The notes: generated by a model not told the origin, from the letters alone. Counted from the first letter of the stretch, positions 10,553 through 23,480 are shown. The stretch: 64,000 nt of DNA from Gnetum montanum (GCA_015680685.1 MNCI01005245.1:422351-486350), one strand, 5' to 3'. Numbers and translations: made by a program.

Positions 10553-12980
10553 ATGTCTCCTTCATACGAAAGTGTTTCACTGCCTAGGTCTAATATAGGG
10601 AACAATCGGAGGCATAGTCCACATGATAATCCGCCAGTCCCTCAACAGTTTCATGTGGTATATGTTCATCCTAATGAGTATATACCAAACTTGACCTTTA
10701 TCCTCCACTAGGATGAACAACTGCGTTGGCGAGATTTAGAAGGTAACATAGTGTTACCTCCCAATCACTCAGTCCTGAGCATGTTTCTTTGTGATCTCAC
10801 ACGAATTGGTATGCAACACTTACAGGTAGAGTACGATGTGCATGATCATGACTCGATAGAGTATCGACCCATGGAGGCATAGTGTCAAAGGGATTTACAA
10901 TAGGAGAGATGTCATAAATCCATGAAGGGAAAGTTATCGCAGAATGTCTCACATGTCCTAAGCGAAAATGAGAATGGTGAACTTGCCTTAGGTAGTCACC
11001 CACACAATGATGTTCCTCCCATCGACTTCGATCAAGGGGTTGTGTATCAGAATCTTTACTCAATTATCCATAATCCAGATTCTTGTACTGACAAACATAA
11101 AGGGTCTAAAAAAGGAACATGAACACATGACAAAGATGGACATTCCAATCGTAACCATGATCGAGGCTATGACCACCGAAGAGAAGGAAGCAGGCACTGG
11201 CATGGTGATGGTCCTCCTCCTTCTTCACCTTCATCATCTCCTTGATCCTCTCCTTTAGGATTTTGATGTAGTCACAAAGAAAAAGACCATGAGGATAAGG
11301 GTAGGCAAAATGGGAGTCATAGACAAAATAGTTGAGAAAGGGGACGAGGGCACTCTAGAGAAACACACAGTGAAAGAAGGGAGAGTAGGGAACAACATGG
11401 GCATCATAGACGCCACAGACGAGATGATCATGATGAACCCATACTTGCTACTTGAAGTATGTTAGACATAACTGAGGCCATTAGGATCCCAAGAAGGCAC
11501 TAAAAGAATAGTAGGATCAAGAGATTAGAAATAAACAATATCCCATGATTTGAAGGGGGATACAACGCTGATCCTCAAAATTATCTACACGCATTTCATA
11601 TGCATGTGCCTTAAAAAACTTAGAAAATGAATGGCAAAACTTAAAGTTATTTTCATGGATGCTAATGAAAGAAGTTGAAAGCTGGTACTGGTCCTTAGAA
11701 CCAGAATCCATTCATAGGTGGAGTACCATGTTAGAATTGTTCAACGATAAGTACCAAATGTGCTCTCGAGTGTCCAACCTGAAAAAGCAAATCCAAGGTT
11801 GGAAACAAGGAGGATATGAACCCTTGGATGTTGCCATGGGCCAATATTATGCACTGTTATATCGTTGTCTCGGCCATGATTATTCGCAAAGGGATCAACT
11901 ACGCCATCTCGTAGATGGGCTTAGGCATGAAATGTGAAGAACCGTTGGGACTTATGCCTAAGGAAGACTATCCGAGCTTAGGATCCATTAAGTACAAAGA
12001 TTACTGGAGAAAGTTGCTAAAGAGAAATGTGAGTTACGAAAAAGAGAAAGTGCAGAGGAATATAACATAGATCCTTGCCTCCGAAAGAAGGGAGTAAGAT
12101 TTTGTGAGGATGAAAAAACTTGCATAAGAAGTATAAGCAAAGGTGAACCAAATGTGGGACTCCCTAGATGATAAATTTCAAACTGTTCTCAAAATAGTAG
12201 AGGAGTTTGGAGAGCAAGGTAGTAAATGAGAAAAGAAAAAAGAGAGAGAAGTAGAATATGCATGTAACAAGGATAAGGAAAAAGTTGCCATCATCAAAGA
12301 GGTTGTAGATTTAGATACAGACAATGATAGTGGATGCGAGATATGCCAATATGACCATCCTAAGGGATGTTGCCTTGTAATTTCACATCTACAAGAGTCT
12401 AGGATGTATGCACTCAACCCATGATTAAACAAAAGTCAAACACCTCGAAGGTTATCTTATCCCCAAGGTAACCCAAGACAGTTCCACCAACGCTTAACGT
12501 ATTATCTAAGTGGAACTCCACCACAACCAACTGAGTAGTATCAATAGTGGAAATACCCACAATCATGGGGAATGCCACCACCATGGCAATAGTATCCTTA
12601 CTGGCAACCTGACCTATATGGATATTACGTGCAACAACCAATCTCTCCACATGACTCTACTGGTTACATCACTCCTCAACCTCACTACCATGCTCGTGAG
12701 TACTATAGAACTTCTCCTAGGGCTGATGTTTCACAAACATACTATCCTTCTCATCTGGCTGCACCTCTTCCACCCATATTTCCATTACCACTTACTCCAG
12801 CTATGCAGGGTGAACTCCCTACCTAGCCACAACAACTTAATGTTACAAGGGTTGTTAACTCTCAATCTACTGTTGGTTCTGACAACTACATGAAGAAAAG
12901 ACCTTTCCTCAGAACCAATAGTCCAGCTAAGCCCTTGTAACCACAAGCAGCTAATCCTTTAGATGCCTCATTACCAATCA
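10553..12980 (+). pseudogene. E3 gag
   Basis: The ATG at 10553 starts MSPSYESVSLPRS, and the same start context is found in E5 (46662, minus). A capsid-like Retrotrans_gag segment lies at about 11640-11940, with WYWSLEPESIHRWSTML followed by LFNDKY. A basic Arg/His/Asp-rich stretch lies at about 11090-11450. A charged coiled-coil-like stretch lies at about 11980-12300. The zinc knuckle CEICQYDHPKGCC (C-x2-C-x3-H-x4-C, as in Athila gags) is at 12335-12373. The rest is a Gln/Pro/His/Tyr-rich linker. Several stops interrupt it. Confidence 0.85.
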
Positions 12981-13004
12981 AAAATTTGAAACTCCATTAC
13001 GGTC

Positions 13005-13560
13005 ATGTTAACTCATGCTGTCACCAATTGGATAAAAGTTGGCCATATTCCTAGGAAATTCTCTGATCTTGGAAGTCCTCTTATATATCTACAGATCACT
13101 AGGAATGAACTGTGCAAGGCTCTTTTGGATTCAGGTTTCGATGTCAACCTAATCTCTCAAGAAATGTACAAAGTGTGGAACCTACCTTTACTAAAAAAGA
13201 GTAACATTTGTTTAGAGTTGGCTAACTAGTCCATCACTGTCCAATTAGGGCTAGTGGAGGACATTGTCACCATTGTTTGTGGGTGGTCATATCTAGCTAA
13301 CTTCCTAGTGATTCAAGTGAACAACGATAAGGGGGACTTCCCAATCATAATGGGAAGAGCATGGCTAAGCACAGTTGGTGCATGCATAGGAATCCACGAT
13401 CTTTCCATAGAAATATCGAAGGAAAATATGTTTGGAAAGATCAAGAAGAAGAAAGTTCCCTGCATTGCATATAGTGACACATGGTGTAATTGCATGCAGA
13501 AGTCATGGTTTGTGCAACGTTTAACATTGTTTGCATGCAATCAGTGTGCACAAGTGACTA
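13005..13560 (+). pseudogene. E3 protease
   Basis: This is an aspartic protease relic that would cleave the Gag-Pol polyprotein. The active-site triplet is intact as LLDSGFDVNLIS (Asp at 13128). The flap region and the conserved FPIIMGRAWLST follow at about 13337-13372. One TAG near 13230 replaces the Gln codon of sister copies. E5 reads His and E2 reads D-L-G at the same motif, so E3 has the best protease site of the minus- and plus-strand copies seen here. Confidence 0.8.
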
Positions 13561-13739
13561 ATATACAAAGATGCCTATATACAGTAGCCATAAGACAAGA
13601 AGGCAGCCAATGGTTGATAGTTGATCACAAGAGCAGTTCAACTATATGCATGGAATCAACTAAGTGTTTGAATTTCACTTACATCGATAGCATAGACACA
13701 TTAGAGCAAGTCCATCGCCAACTTCCAAGTCTTGACATT

Positions 13740-15270
13740 GAAAAAATCAACTGGGGGAAGTCAGAAATCCTTGATAAGTTTAAGCAGGGGCCCCTTGAGT
13801 TAGAACCATTGCCCATCGGTATGGAGTACATGTTTCTTAAGAATGGAAAATTGGCAATTATTAAAGCGAAGCTTGCTCCTCAATAGAAAGAGAAACTGCT
13901 GAAGGTGATAAATAAATGGTTGAAAGCCTTCACTTGGTCATATCCTAAATTAATTGGAATAGATCCTAGGATATGCCAACACAGAATTTACACCAACCCC
14001 TCCATGAAGCCTCGACGACAACCGTAGAGGTGATTGAACCCAAAGCTTAAGCAAGTGGGTAAGGAAGAAATTAAATAGCTCCTAAAAGTTGGGTTCATAT
14101 ACCCCATTGCTAATAGTGAATGGGTTAGTCCCTTAGTTATTATGCCCAAAAAGGGAGGTAAATAGAGGGTGTGCATAGATTTTAGGCTACTGAATATGGC
14201 AGCATTCAAAAACCACTTTTCATTGCCATTCGTCGACCATGTCTTAGACACCATTACAAGGCATCACTACTATAGTTTTCTAGATGGGTACAGTGGGTAC
14301 AACCAAATACAAATAACCCCAGAAGACCAAGCCAAGACTATGTTCACCAATCCTTAGGGAACATTTGCATACAAACAAATGCTGTTTGGCTTATGTAATG
14401 CCCCTGCAACATTTCAATGATTAGTTCTAAGCATATTCTTGCAGCAGATAGGAAATGGTGTGGAAGTCTTCATGGATGACTTCTCCACTTATGGAGTGAA
14501 CTTCAATCAAGCCTTGGATTGGTTTGAGCAAGTACTAAAGTGATGTGTAGAAACCAATTTAAGGCTGAACTAGCAAAAAAACCATTTAATGGTCCAAGAA
14601 GGCATCATATTAGGGCATAAGATTTTGCAAATAGGGATAGATGTAAACCCTGAAAAGATCAAATTTATCTAAGGAATCACTCGAAAACTTGAAACTATAA
14701 AAGATATATGGTCATTCCTTGGACACATTGGCTACTACAGAAGGTTTATTGAGAACTTTTCAAAGGTTGCAAAACCATTGGTTGAACTAACAAAAAGGAC
14801 ATACATTTCAAATGGACTAGGAAATGCGAACTAGCTTTCCAAAATTTAAAATAGAAGCTCATAGAAACACCCATTGTATAAGCTCCTAACTGGTCCAGAC
14901 CATTCCACATAATGATTGATGCATCCAACTATGCTTTAGGAGCCATACTTACATAGTTAGATGACCAAAAATGTCCTTATTACATCCACTATGCAAGTAG
15001 GAGTATTGCTAGTGCACAACTTAACTACACGACAATAGAGAAAGAATTAATGACTGTAGTGTTTGCACCAGAAAAATTTAGGTACTATGTCTTGGGATAT
15101 AAGGTATTCATGCACATAGATCATAGTGCAATAAGGTTCCTAATGAATAAACCAACAGTGAGCCCTCGCATCATACGATGGCTCATAATCTTATAAGAGT
15201 TCGATCTTATAATGATTGACTGAAAAGGCATCGAGAACGTAGTTGCTAATCATTTATCTTGGTTACGATG
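13740..15270 (+). pseudogene. E3 RT and RNase H
   Basis: The RT reads from the linker (KINWGKSEILDKFKQGP) through EWVSPLVIMPKKGG. FMDD is intact at 14469-14480. RNase H begins near 14890 with HIMIDASNYAL and ends near 15265 with ENVVANHLSWL. Stops occur at 13885 (Gln to TAG), 14030, 14164 (Trp to TAG), 14356 and others, mostly explained by single C-to-T changes on one strand. It is non-functional. Confidence 0.88.
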
Positions 15271-15539
15271 GGATAACAAAGAGGATGAGTATCTAATTTT
15301 TGATCACTTACCTGATGAACTCGTCTTTGTAGGTGTAGTAACTGATCAATTGACCATGGAAAAAAATTGGTATAGTAGTATTCTCACCTATCTCCTTACA
15401 CAACAAACACCACAAGAGTTAGACGCTAAAAAGAAACAATAGTTCCTTCATCGAGCCAAGTATTTTATGGAGATCAATGGGCAACTTTATAAAGTATGTC
15501 CTGATGGCTTGGTTTGATGGTGCGTTCCTGATATAAATC

Positions 15540-16717
15540 AACTACGGGTTCTCCAAGATGCTCATGAGGGTCCTTGTGGGGGTCATTATGCCAGGAGATG
15601 AATAGCCATTAAAATCCTACTTGTAGAATATTATTGGCCAACATTGTTTCAAGATGCCCATCATTTCATCCAATCTTGTGAGTGCTATCAACGTGATGGG
15701 AGAATGACTACTAGAATGGAGGGTCCACAATAATGGATTCAACCTTTAGAACCCTTCAACATATGGGGAATTGATTTTATGAGGCCCATTACACCAATGT
15801 CCAATGGGAAAGCTTACATCGTTGTTGTTATTGACTACTTTACAAAATGGGTAGAAGCAGTTGCTGTTAAGGATTGTACATCATCTATAGTTGCATCATT
15901 TTTTCAACAACAAATCATAAATCGGTTTGGTGTGCCTTGTGCACTTATTTCTAACAATGTCACACATTTTACAGGTGCAACTTTTTAGAAGTTGATGCAA
16001 TGCTTAGGGGTTGAACACAAACTGACTACTCCTTACCACCCTCAAGCGAACGATTAAGTCGAGGTCAACAATAGGGAGATTACAAAGATACTGACAAGAA
16101 CTATTAGCAAGTATAGGAGAGATTGGAGCACCAAATTGAATGATGCTCTTTGGGCATACCGCTCCACATGGAAACTCTGTATAGGCTACTCTCGCTATGA
16201 GTTAGTGTACGGGAAAATTCCAATGCTTCCCATTCAAGAAGAACTCCATACACTATCTATGGCATGTGATCTCAACCTTGACTTTGATCTAGCACAAAAA
16301 TAACAACTAATGAACCTTAACTTGCTAGATGAGAATCGACTAGTTGCCCTGTCATCTAATGAATTACACAAGGCTTTCAATAAACAACGTCATAACTTGA
16401 AAATTAGAAAAGTTAAGTACTAGCCAGGAGATAAGGTTTTGTACTGGAATCCCACACACGTGCCACAATGCACTAAATTTCAAACGATGTGGAAAGGACC
16501 TTATATTATTTATGCAAATTTTCCTTCAGGGGCCATGATGATTTATAAACTTGAGAGCCTAGAAAAGAAATTGTTGGTCAACATCCAACAAACCAAACCT
16601 TTCCATGAGCTTAGAATAGCTAGTACCAATACTACCTCTGTTGGTGGACAACCCTACTCATTATTTTGGATCTCCTCCTTCCAACTCAGTCATGGGGGAG
16701 ATGGCCACCAATGCTAA
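15540..16717 (+). pseudogene. E3 integrase
   Basis: The zinc-finger part is at about 15570-15720 and the catalytic core at 15770-16100. The first Asp is kept (IDFMRPITPM, codon 15773). The second reads ISNNVTHF where E1 reads ISDNGTHF, so this catalytic Asp is lost and an adjacent Gly is changed. The Glu in the VEVNN segment is kept. The C-terminal domain (16439-16717) ends SHGGDGHQC with a natural-looking stop, which marks the end of pol in this family. Confidence 0.85.
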
Positions 16718-18560
16718 CCATTCTAAACCCTCAGCTCTTTTTTTTTTTGTATTTTTGTTTTACGCATTTGTTTTCAATTTTATTTATTTTTGTTTTAGAG
16801 CATTGTTCACATTTTTTCCTATTTCTTTGTTTGACTTAATTTCATTCATCATACAATAAGTGCTCATGATGGTGGATTGTACTATAATGGTGGTGATTGT
16901 TAATGTTGGGTTTTTACCTTTGATTTTCAATGTTGATACTATGATATGGTTCTTTTGATAAAATAGGCAATGAGTCCACACCATCCATTCCTCCATTCAA
17001 CTCTATGGTCTTCCTTGGTTTTGGAACTGTACTATCCCTTTTTCTAAATAAACTTATTAATTAATTGGTGGCTTGGTATTCTTCAAACTGAGGAAGGACT
17101 CAATGGTTGAAAAGGATGTGACTTTAAAGGGATTCGATGCACATCTGCTAGCTATTCTCTTGGGGTGCTTGGATGATTTTCATGGGTTTATTGATCAAAT
17201 ATCAGAAAGTTGAATAAATCAAATAAGTCTTTGCATGGTGTGGTTCTCACGTAAAAAAAATTTTGAGAATTCAAAGCACACCCCTTAGACATAATAAAGA
17301 AATATGGGCTACAAGCACTAGTTATGGCACTGGAAAGACATGTTACCCATGCTTGAAGGTTCCCTCTAACTAAGGCCCTTTCTTGCTTCCTGCTTCTCCA
17401 TCTGGCTCTCCTTGGAATGGTGGTGACTCTTTGGAGAAGCATTCTTGTTGCTTCACGGGGATGGATTGGCCAAGTGTATTGATGCGAGGTCACTAAATGT
17501 GGTTTGTTTGAGTCCAGATTTGGAATGAGTTCTACTCAATACCTTAACCATAAAATACACAAGGGACTTTACACAACCTTGCTCTTGGGATTCCATTCCA
17601 TTTTCTACTCTCCATATTCTTCCCATTTTCCACCTCATTGCCAATTTTATGATTAGTCTATCTCCTGGTTGATGCATTGTTATTCTTTGGTAAATTCTAA
17701 CCATTGTTTCCATATGTCATTCCTAGAGCCTATAGACTCTTTGGTTTGTGGGTTTGATAGGGCATAAAGGGCATGAGCTTGCTTTGGGGAGGACCCATTG
17801 ACATTCCTTTATGGTGCAATTGTTAAATTATTCTCCTTAAACATTTCTTGCAATCAAAAATTTGTCATTTCATCCCCATCCATGAAATCCATTTTATTGG
17901 CATCGCTGTTGTTATTTTTTCCATTTTTCTTGTTTCCTATACTTTTCCACCCTATTACTACTGGAGGTTCACTGTTACTCATGGGGGCCCCATAACAAAT
18001 TTTTCCATGCTACTACTTGTATCACCCCTACACCTTGGGTAGTTATCAGTGATAAACCTCTAACCCATTTTCTGCCATAACCACAACCTAGCCAACACAT
18101 TTGATATCGAGGCAAGGTATCAACTGCATTATGGTTTACTTATCCTTGCTCATTCGTGACTGTGTTGTGTGTGTGCAGATGGCGATTACATGAACTATGG
18201 ACTGGGATAGGAGAAAGCACTTGGGATGGACTGGAGCTAGAGCATTTATGCCAGGAACAAGTTTGGTTGTGTGGTTATGGATAAACAATGGAAGGTGCAA
18301 TCACGATGTCGGTAGCAATGTGCCTCGTTTTCTTTACTCTCTCTTCAAGCTATCGGATGAGGGTCTGGATGTCATCTATGTATAGTATTCACCACAAAGG
18401 GTGTGAACACCAATGTTGTAATATGTTTGTTGATATGTTCACTAGGCACTTTGAGTCTGTTATTCCCTATCGCTATCAGTTCTTATTTAGTCAATAATCC
18501 CATACCTTCCCAATATTTATAAGGAACTTGAGAATGAGTTTTCATTCAGTCATGGAGGTA
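16718..18560 (+). other. E3 post-pol region, possible third-ORF relic with a small intron
   Basis: This is homologous to 2913-4866 of E1. A readable stretch starts at 17076 (VFFKLRKDSMVEKD). Another runs stop-free from 17783 (FGEDPL) to TAA at 17993, ending in a strongly hydrophobic segment (LLASLLLFFPFFLFPILF). The donor CCTTGG/GTAGT has its GT at 18039-18040. The acceptor TGTGTTGTGTGTGTGCAG ends at 18178, giving a 140-bp intron. After it lies MDWDRRKHLGWTGARAF and so on to 18385, preceded by an in-frame TGA that E5 shares. Splicing is inferred from sequence only. Confidence 0.45.
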
Positions 18561-19005
18561 TGATGAGTGGCGATATCGTGTATGTGATATCGAGGCCTAC
18601 CTTGTTGCCTATAAATAAGAGGCGGGTGCACTTGGTTTGCATAGTTAGTCTTAGTCCCTTACCCAAAATCTTTTCTTTTTCCCTTTCCAGAGATAGAATT
18701 ATTTTTAAGTGCCCACAGTAGGAGTCATAAAGTGAATGGATCTTTATTCGAGCATTGTGTACCCAAGCACATCTTGTGTATGATAATAAAGACAAACTTT
18801 ATGATAAACCTTGCAGTATTAAGAATAGATTAATTAATGTTAATTACAATTACTTAATTCTTTCCTTAGTTAATTAATGTTCTCTCTCTCACCCTACAAC
18901 TCTCCTAAGTAAGCACACTTAGTAGGATCACTCCGAGCATGCGTGTAATGCTTGGTAACCTAGTAATGATTAGCGTTTGGTAATCCTAGTAGTGTTGCAG
19001 TAGGT
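18561..19005 (+). repeat. E3 3' LTR, truncated
   Basis: It begins TGATGAG after CAGTCATGGAGGTA and matches E3's 5' LTR through GTAATCCTAGTAGTGTTGCA. Roughly 350 bp at the 3' side are missing. E2 gag follows immediately. The end is placed at 19005 with an uncertainty of about 15 bp. Confidence 0.85.
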
Positions 19006-20855
19006 TTAGAGCATATACCCTAGACTGCTATAAGTGTGAAATGATGGGGAAACATCCATTAGGATGTTCTTACACCCACCATCATCATCTGATTTAGTTT
19101 TTGCAACTTCCTCTACTATAGCAATCTTGCCCTTACTCCTTTGATTAGCACATTCAACTTCCTTTTGCCTCCTATGGTCATGATTACTACTTTGTTCTTT
19201 GGACTCCGGAGTAATTTTCAAAAGATATTGAAATATACTATCCATAGAGTCCCATAACTGATTTACCTTAGCTGAAATTTTAGAGGTAAATTTTTGAATT
19301 GGTAAGGTTTTTCGGTTCACCACCTCATTAAGTGATGATTGCTTCTCATTGTCACAAAATTAGACCTCCCTCTTATGAATGGAAGGATCACGGTTGTATT
19401 CTTCTACACTTTCACATTTCCTCAACTCTCCTTCTTCTTTTTGTACATGCTCAATCACCATTGGATCTAATGGACTCTTAATTTTGACAATCACCCTTGG
19501 GCATATATTCTAAGAGTTCTCCTTAGTTCTGATTGGAGCCCATCTATGATATGACAAAGTTGCTCCTATTGAGAATAACTATGGCCAAAACATCTATGCA
19601 ATAGAGAATAGTATCAGGCTATGGTGGCATCCAAGGGTTCATGTGTCCCTTGTTTCCATCCTTGGATTTACCTCCTCAAGTTGGACACACGTCTGATATT
19701 TGTCATTGAATAGCTTGAGCATTGTACTCTATCATCTAATGGATTTTGGTTCTAAGAATTAGCACTCGCTTTCTATTCATTGATGAGTATCTTGGGAAAC
19801 AACTTAAGCTTTTGCTAGTCATTTTCTATATTTTGCAACAGGCATCATGGAAAGCCTAAAGATGGTTTTGCAGATCTGAGTTGTATCCCCCTTCGAACCT
19901 AGGAATAGTGTTCATGTTTAGCCTCTTGATTTGACTATTTTTAATGTGCCTTATAGGAATTCTCATTGCCTTTGCAATGTTTAGCATGCTCTAGGTAGTG
20001 AGCAAAGGCTCATTGAGGCCATGATTTTGGTGCCTATGATGCCTTTTTCTACCCATTTATTCATGGAAATGGACCTCTCTTGAATGCCCATGCCTTGGGT
20101 CTTGACTTGCCCAATGATCCCTACAATCATCTCGATCATGTTAGTTACCTCCATCACGATTATGCCCCCTACGGTTATGTTCAAAGTTAGAAGAGGAAGA
20201 AGATGATGATGAAGGTGAAGAGGAAAGAGGACTAGCATCATCATAGTGCCTACCACATCCTCTTTGATAGTCACTGCCACGATCTTGCTACTTGCCTGCA
20301 TCCTTGCCATGACTCTCCTTCTTAGATTTCCCTTTGTCATTAGATTTTTTGTTGCTAAAACTAGGATTATGGATCATGGACTACAGGTTTTGGTTTTAAC
20401 CTCCTTCACCGAAGTCAAAGAAAGGAGTCTTTCTGAATGAAAAACCCCCAAAGAAGGATTCTCCATCATCCTTTTGGTACATCAGAAATGGAGAATCATT
20501 GGACCACTTTCCCTTTGCAAATAAGCTGCTCTAGTTGTTGATCCCTTAGATGTTGTGCATTTGTGGAATGATAATCCCTAGTGTCACTATCTTGCATAAC
20601 ATATTCAGCATGAAACCCTTAGATTCCTAATTGCATAAGAGTTTGTTGGAGCATTGAAGGAATAGATTGATCGGGTGGCAACACAATGTCACCCTCCATA
20701 TTGCGCCACCACAATAGTTCACCCTAGTGTAGGACAAAGGTGAAATTTGATACATACTCATTAGGATGAGAATACACCACTTTGTATTGTTGGGGCAACT
20801 ATTGATTTGCTCCATCAAACTTGGATAGAGAATCACTCCTATAAGAAGAAGACAT
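19006..20855 (-). pseudogene. E2 gag, N-terminal and capsid part
   Basis: The minus-strand start codon is at 20853-20855 (MSSSYR), matching the E4 gag start MSSSHR. An early segment contains YVSNFTFVLH, shared with subfamily A gag. The capsid-like part lies around 19560-19800. A charged segment with VNRKTLPIQKFTSKISAKV lies at 19230-19323. The zinc-knuckle region at about 19040-19075 is frameshifted. The reading continues at 9605 beyond E3. Confidence 0.75.
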
Positions 20856-20996
20856 CTTGTGTTAGAAAACAAGAAATGCAGTGTTCTTCTTAAAATTGTT
20901 GTAGTTATTTTAATGTATGATATAACTTTAGGATTTTTTATAATGATCTTGAATAATTTTTCACTATCTCCTAGATAGCACACATAACAAACAAAA

Positions 20997-21014
20997 GATC
21001 CTTAGCAAACACCA
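20997..21014 (-). other. E2 primer-binding site, decayed
   Basis: On the minus strand the bases after the LTR read TGGTGTTTGCTAAGGATC. This is a decayed form of the tRNA-Asp complement, with transitions and a small deletion. Its position next to the LTR end fixes the orientation of E2. Confidence 0.6.
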
Positions 21015-21015
21015 A

Positions 21016-21887
21016 TGATGAGTAGCGACATACCCCTACATTCAACCATACAAATCATAAGCGTTCATGTGTGATCCAATGAAATTCTGTAGATCTTAAG
21101 TTCTTACATACACTAGTTCCAGGATGTGAAATCTAATCATGATGATTGTTATCTTCCCAACTACACTTGTGAAGCTTAGTTGTATGGTTAAGTGTAATTG
21201 AGGCACATGATTTTTATGATTTTATATTTTATTCTCCTATGATTAACAAGAAGTTAAAACTCAATTTATGAATGACTATAACTAATCTAATTGCTAATTA
21301 ATAAGTAACTATCCTAACATAAGTATTCGGTCCCACCTTTTGTGCACATCCTGAACATGTATAACACTGCTGGGTTACCAAATGTTAAGTGTTGCTGGGA
21401 CTACCAAGCATCATGTGCATGCTTGAAGCGATCATACTTATGTGCTTAATTAACTACTGTTGAATCTAGCTATCTTACTTTAGCCTAATTGCTTAGCAGT
21501 ATGAAATAAAATTACAAAAAACATTAAATGCATGAATAAAATATTTAAGATAGCCAAGGTGCTACAAGGTTTGATTAGAAAGCTTATCTTTATTGCTGCA
21601 CACACTGCCATGCTTAGGTACAATAGTGCTCGAATAAAGATATGTACACTCAATGAATTCTACTGTGGGCACTTTGGAAAATATTCTAACTCTAGAGAAA
21701 AGAAACTACAAGAGGTTTGCGATGTTATGACAAAAACTTCTTGCAAATCGTGTGCCCAAGCACTATATTTCTGGGCTAGCACACACCCTGCAATATCGGA
21801 TGTCTGACATCGCTTCTTGGGTCTTGATATTAGGTATACAATATCAGGGCTTTGATATCAAAGCCAAGCCAAATACGATACATTAAT
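21016..21887 (-). repeat. E2 5' LTR (about 872 bp, subfamily B)
   Basis: Read on plus, it starts TGATGAGTAGCGACATACCCC and ends near CGATACATTA, corresponding to GATTCATCA in E4. The U3 side (21780-21870) contains GATATC and ATATTAGG/ATATCAGG-type repeats rather than the CGATATCG dyads of subfamily A. It contains TTTATT (minus-strand polyadenylation signal) near 21590. Confidence 0.8.
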
Positions 21888-22149
21888 ACTAAAAAAAAAT
21901 TCAAGAATTAATAATCAAAAGAATCCATAATAGACTTATCATATTTATGCGAAGAGATGACATATACTCAAAGATTTTTGGTTCAATCTTAAGAATCTAA
22001 GATCTTTTTTCATTCAATAAAGAATTATTAGAGAAAACATGGGTTGACAAAAGTGGAGCAAAAATAATAATAAAAATCATAACAATTATCATAAGAATAA
22101 AGTAAATTTTCTAAAAGATAAAGTAGTCTCAATTATTAGGGATATTACA

Positions 22150-23480
22150 AACCAAGATAAAGTGACTAAAGTAGAATACAATACCTAGTATATTGATTCT
22201 GGATGTTCCACACATGTATTAGGAAATCGTAACATATTTTAAAACCTATGTGAAATGCTAGTGAAGCTATGATGCCTATTGAAGCCATTTATAAACATAA
22301 AGGAATTGGTGACATCAATATGAAAATTGTAGATCAACCAATACAGATTAAGAATGTGTACTATACCCCAACATTGAAAGGATACAATTTACTTTCTATA
22401 TTCAAACTAGTCAAAGCTAGACATAACATACTCTTTGAAAAAGGTCTAGAAAAGAATGTAAAATATATAATATGGGAAGGTAAGTTAGAGAAGGAGCTGG
22501 AAGAGACAAAAGAAGAAAATGAAGTATTTAATTTGCATCTAGTAAGAGAAGTTATTTACTCAGCAACCCATAAAATATAGGATGAAAAGTTGTGGCATGT
22601 AAGAATTAGTCATATGTATAAAAGTTATATGCAGAATCTGATACAATCTTCATATGATTTACCATAGCTTAACCTAAATCATGACATGTTATGTAAGTCA
22701 TGTGCTATTGGTAAACAAACTAGAATGACTTATCCACATATGAGGAATACAACTACAAGAAGCAAGTTGGAGATTATACACTCAAATGTTGGTTTATATG
22801 ATAATGTAACTTTGTTAGGAGGATCAAAATAATTTTTAACCTAAATTGATGACTATTCATGTAAGGTGTTAAGATATGTTATCAAATTCAAATCAAAATT
22901 TTTTTACACCTTTAGAAAATTTAAAGCACTAGTGGAAAAATAGACTGGATTATCAATCATGAAGCTATGAGCTGATAATGGGATAGAATACACCAATAGA
23001 TAATTTCAAGAATATTTTATGAATAAATGGATTATTCATCAAAATACTATTTTGTATTGTCCAATACAAAATGATGTAGCTTAGTGCAAGAATCAGACAA
23101 TTGGTAAAATAGTATGATGTATGTTAGCCTAATCCATAATTGATTATGCTATTTTAAAAGAATTTGAATGAGCTCTAGTCCATATCATTAATAGAAGTTC
23201 TACCCTCTATTTACATTTTGAGTGTCCAAATATAGTGGCAAATGGAAGAAAGCCAAATTTGGAACATTTACAAGTCTTTGGTTATAGAGTATATTATCAC
23301 ATTGTAACTTTGACCAAATCAAGCCCAAAAGTAAAAGAAGGATATTTTGTAGGATATGGTTTTCATATGAAAGGATATGGATTTGGAACCCAAAGGAATA
23401 AAACTAGTAATCACAAGAGATGTGGTGTTTAATGAAGATAAATTGCTAAAAGATAAATCAATTTATGAGTTTATGAATAT
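22150..23480 (+). pseudogene. Copia protease, GAG-pre-integrase and integrase
   Basis: The protease active site is IDSGCSTHVLGN (Asp at 22194). The GAG-pre-integrase domain has LWHVRISHMY and CKSCAIGKQ at about 22585-22720. Integrase starts with IIHSNVGLYDNV, where copia elements normally have an Asp, followed by ADNGIEYTN (Asp kept). The third site is lost: the segment VA-stop-CKNQTI (near 23080) has a stop at the catalytic Glu. The C-terminal part contains EHLQVFGYRVYYHI and VKEGYFVGY at 23260-23360. Confidence 0.85.

Larger units (their letters stand above)
9606..19005 (+). mobile_element. E3: plus-strand gypsy element (subfamily A) nested in E2, 3' LTR truncated
   Basis: This is an almost complete copy: 5' LTR, tRNA-Asp primer site, gag, protease, RT, RNase H, integrase, post-pol region, and only the first 445 bp or so of the 3' LTR. 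E2 gag sequence stops at CTAGT before the 5' LTR and resumes directly after the broken 3' LTR, so the insertion point in E2 is visible. The second target-site copy was lost with the LTR end. The right boundary is accurate to about 15 bp because both partners share a similar GCATATAC-like stretch there. Confidence 0.9.
19006..21887 (-). mobile_element. E2: right segment (gag N-terminal part and 5' LTR)
   Basis: This is the 5' half of E2, separated from its pol half by E3. Gag runs from 20855 leftwards to the E3 junction. The primer site and the 5' LTR in minus orientation follow to the right. The LTR ends at about 21887, next to copia sequence, so E2 probably inserted into the copia element; the other side of that insertion is not in the window. 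Confidence 0.85.

Noticed and set aside
17188-17713. Minus-strand open stretches of 101 and 86 codons in the E3 post-pol region, possibly an antisense gene.
   Set aside because: The two lie in different frames and the corresponding E1 and E5 sequence breaks in either frame. Some Tat elements do have antisense ORFs, but the case here is too weak.
22269-22580. A 103-codon open stretch as a host gene.
   Set aside because: It lies in frame between the copia protease and GAG-pre-integrase and is part of that polyprotein relic.
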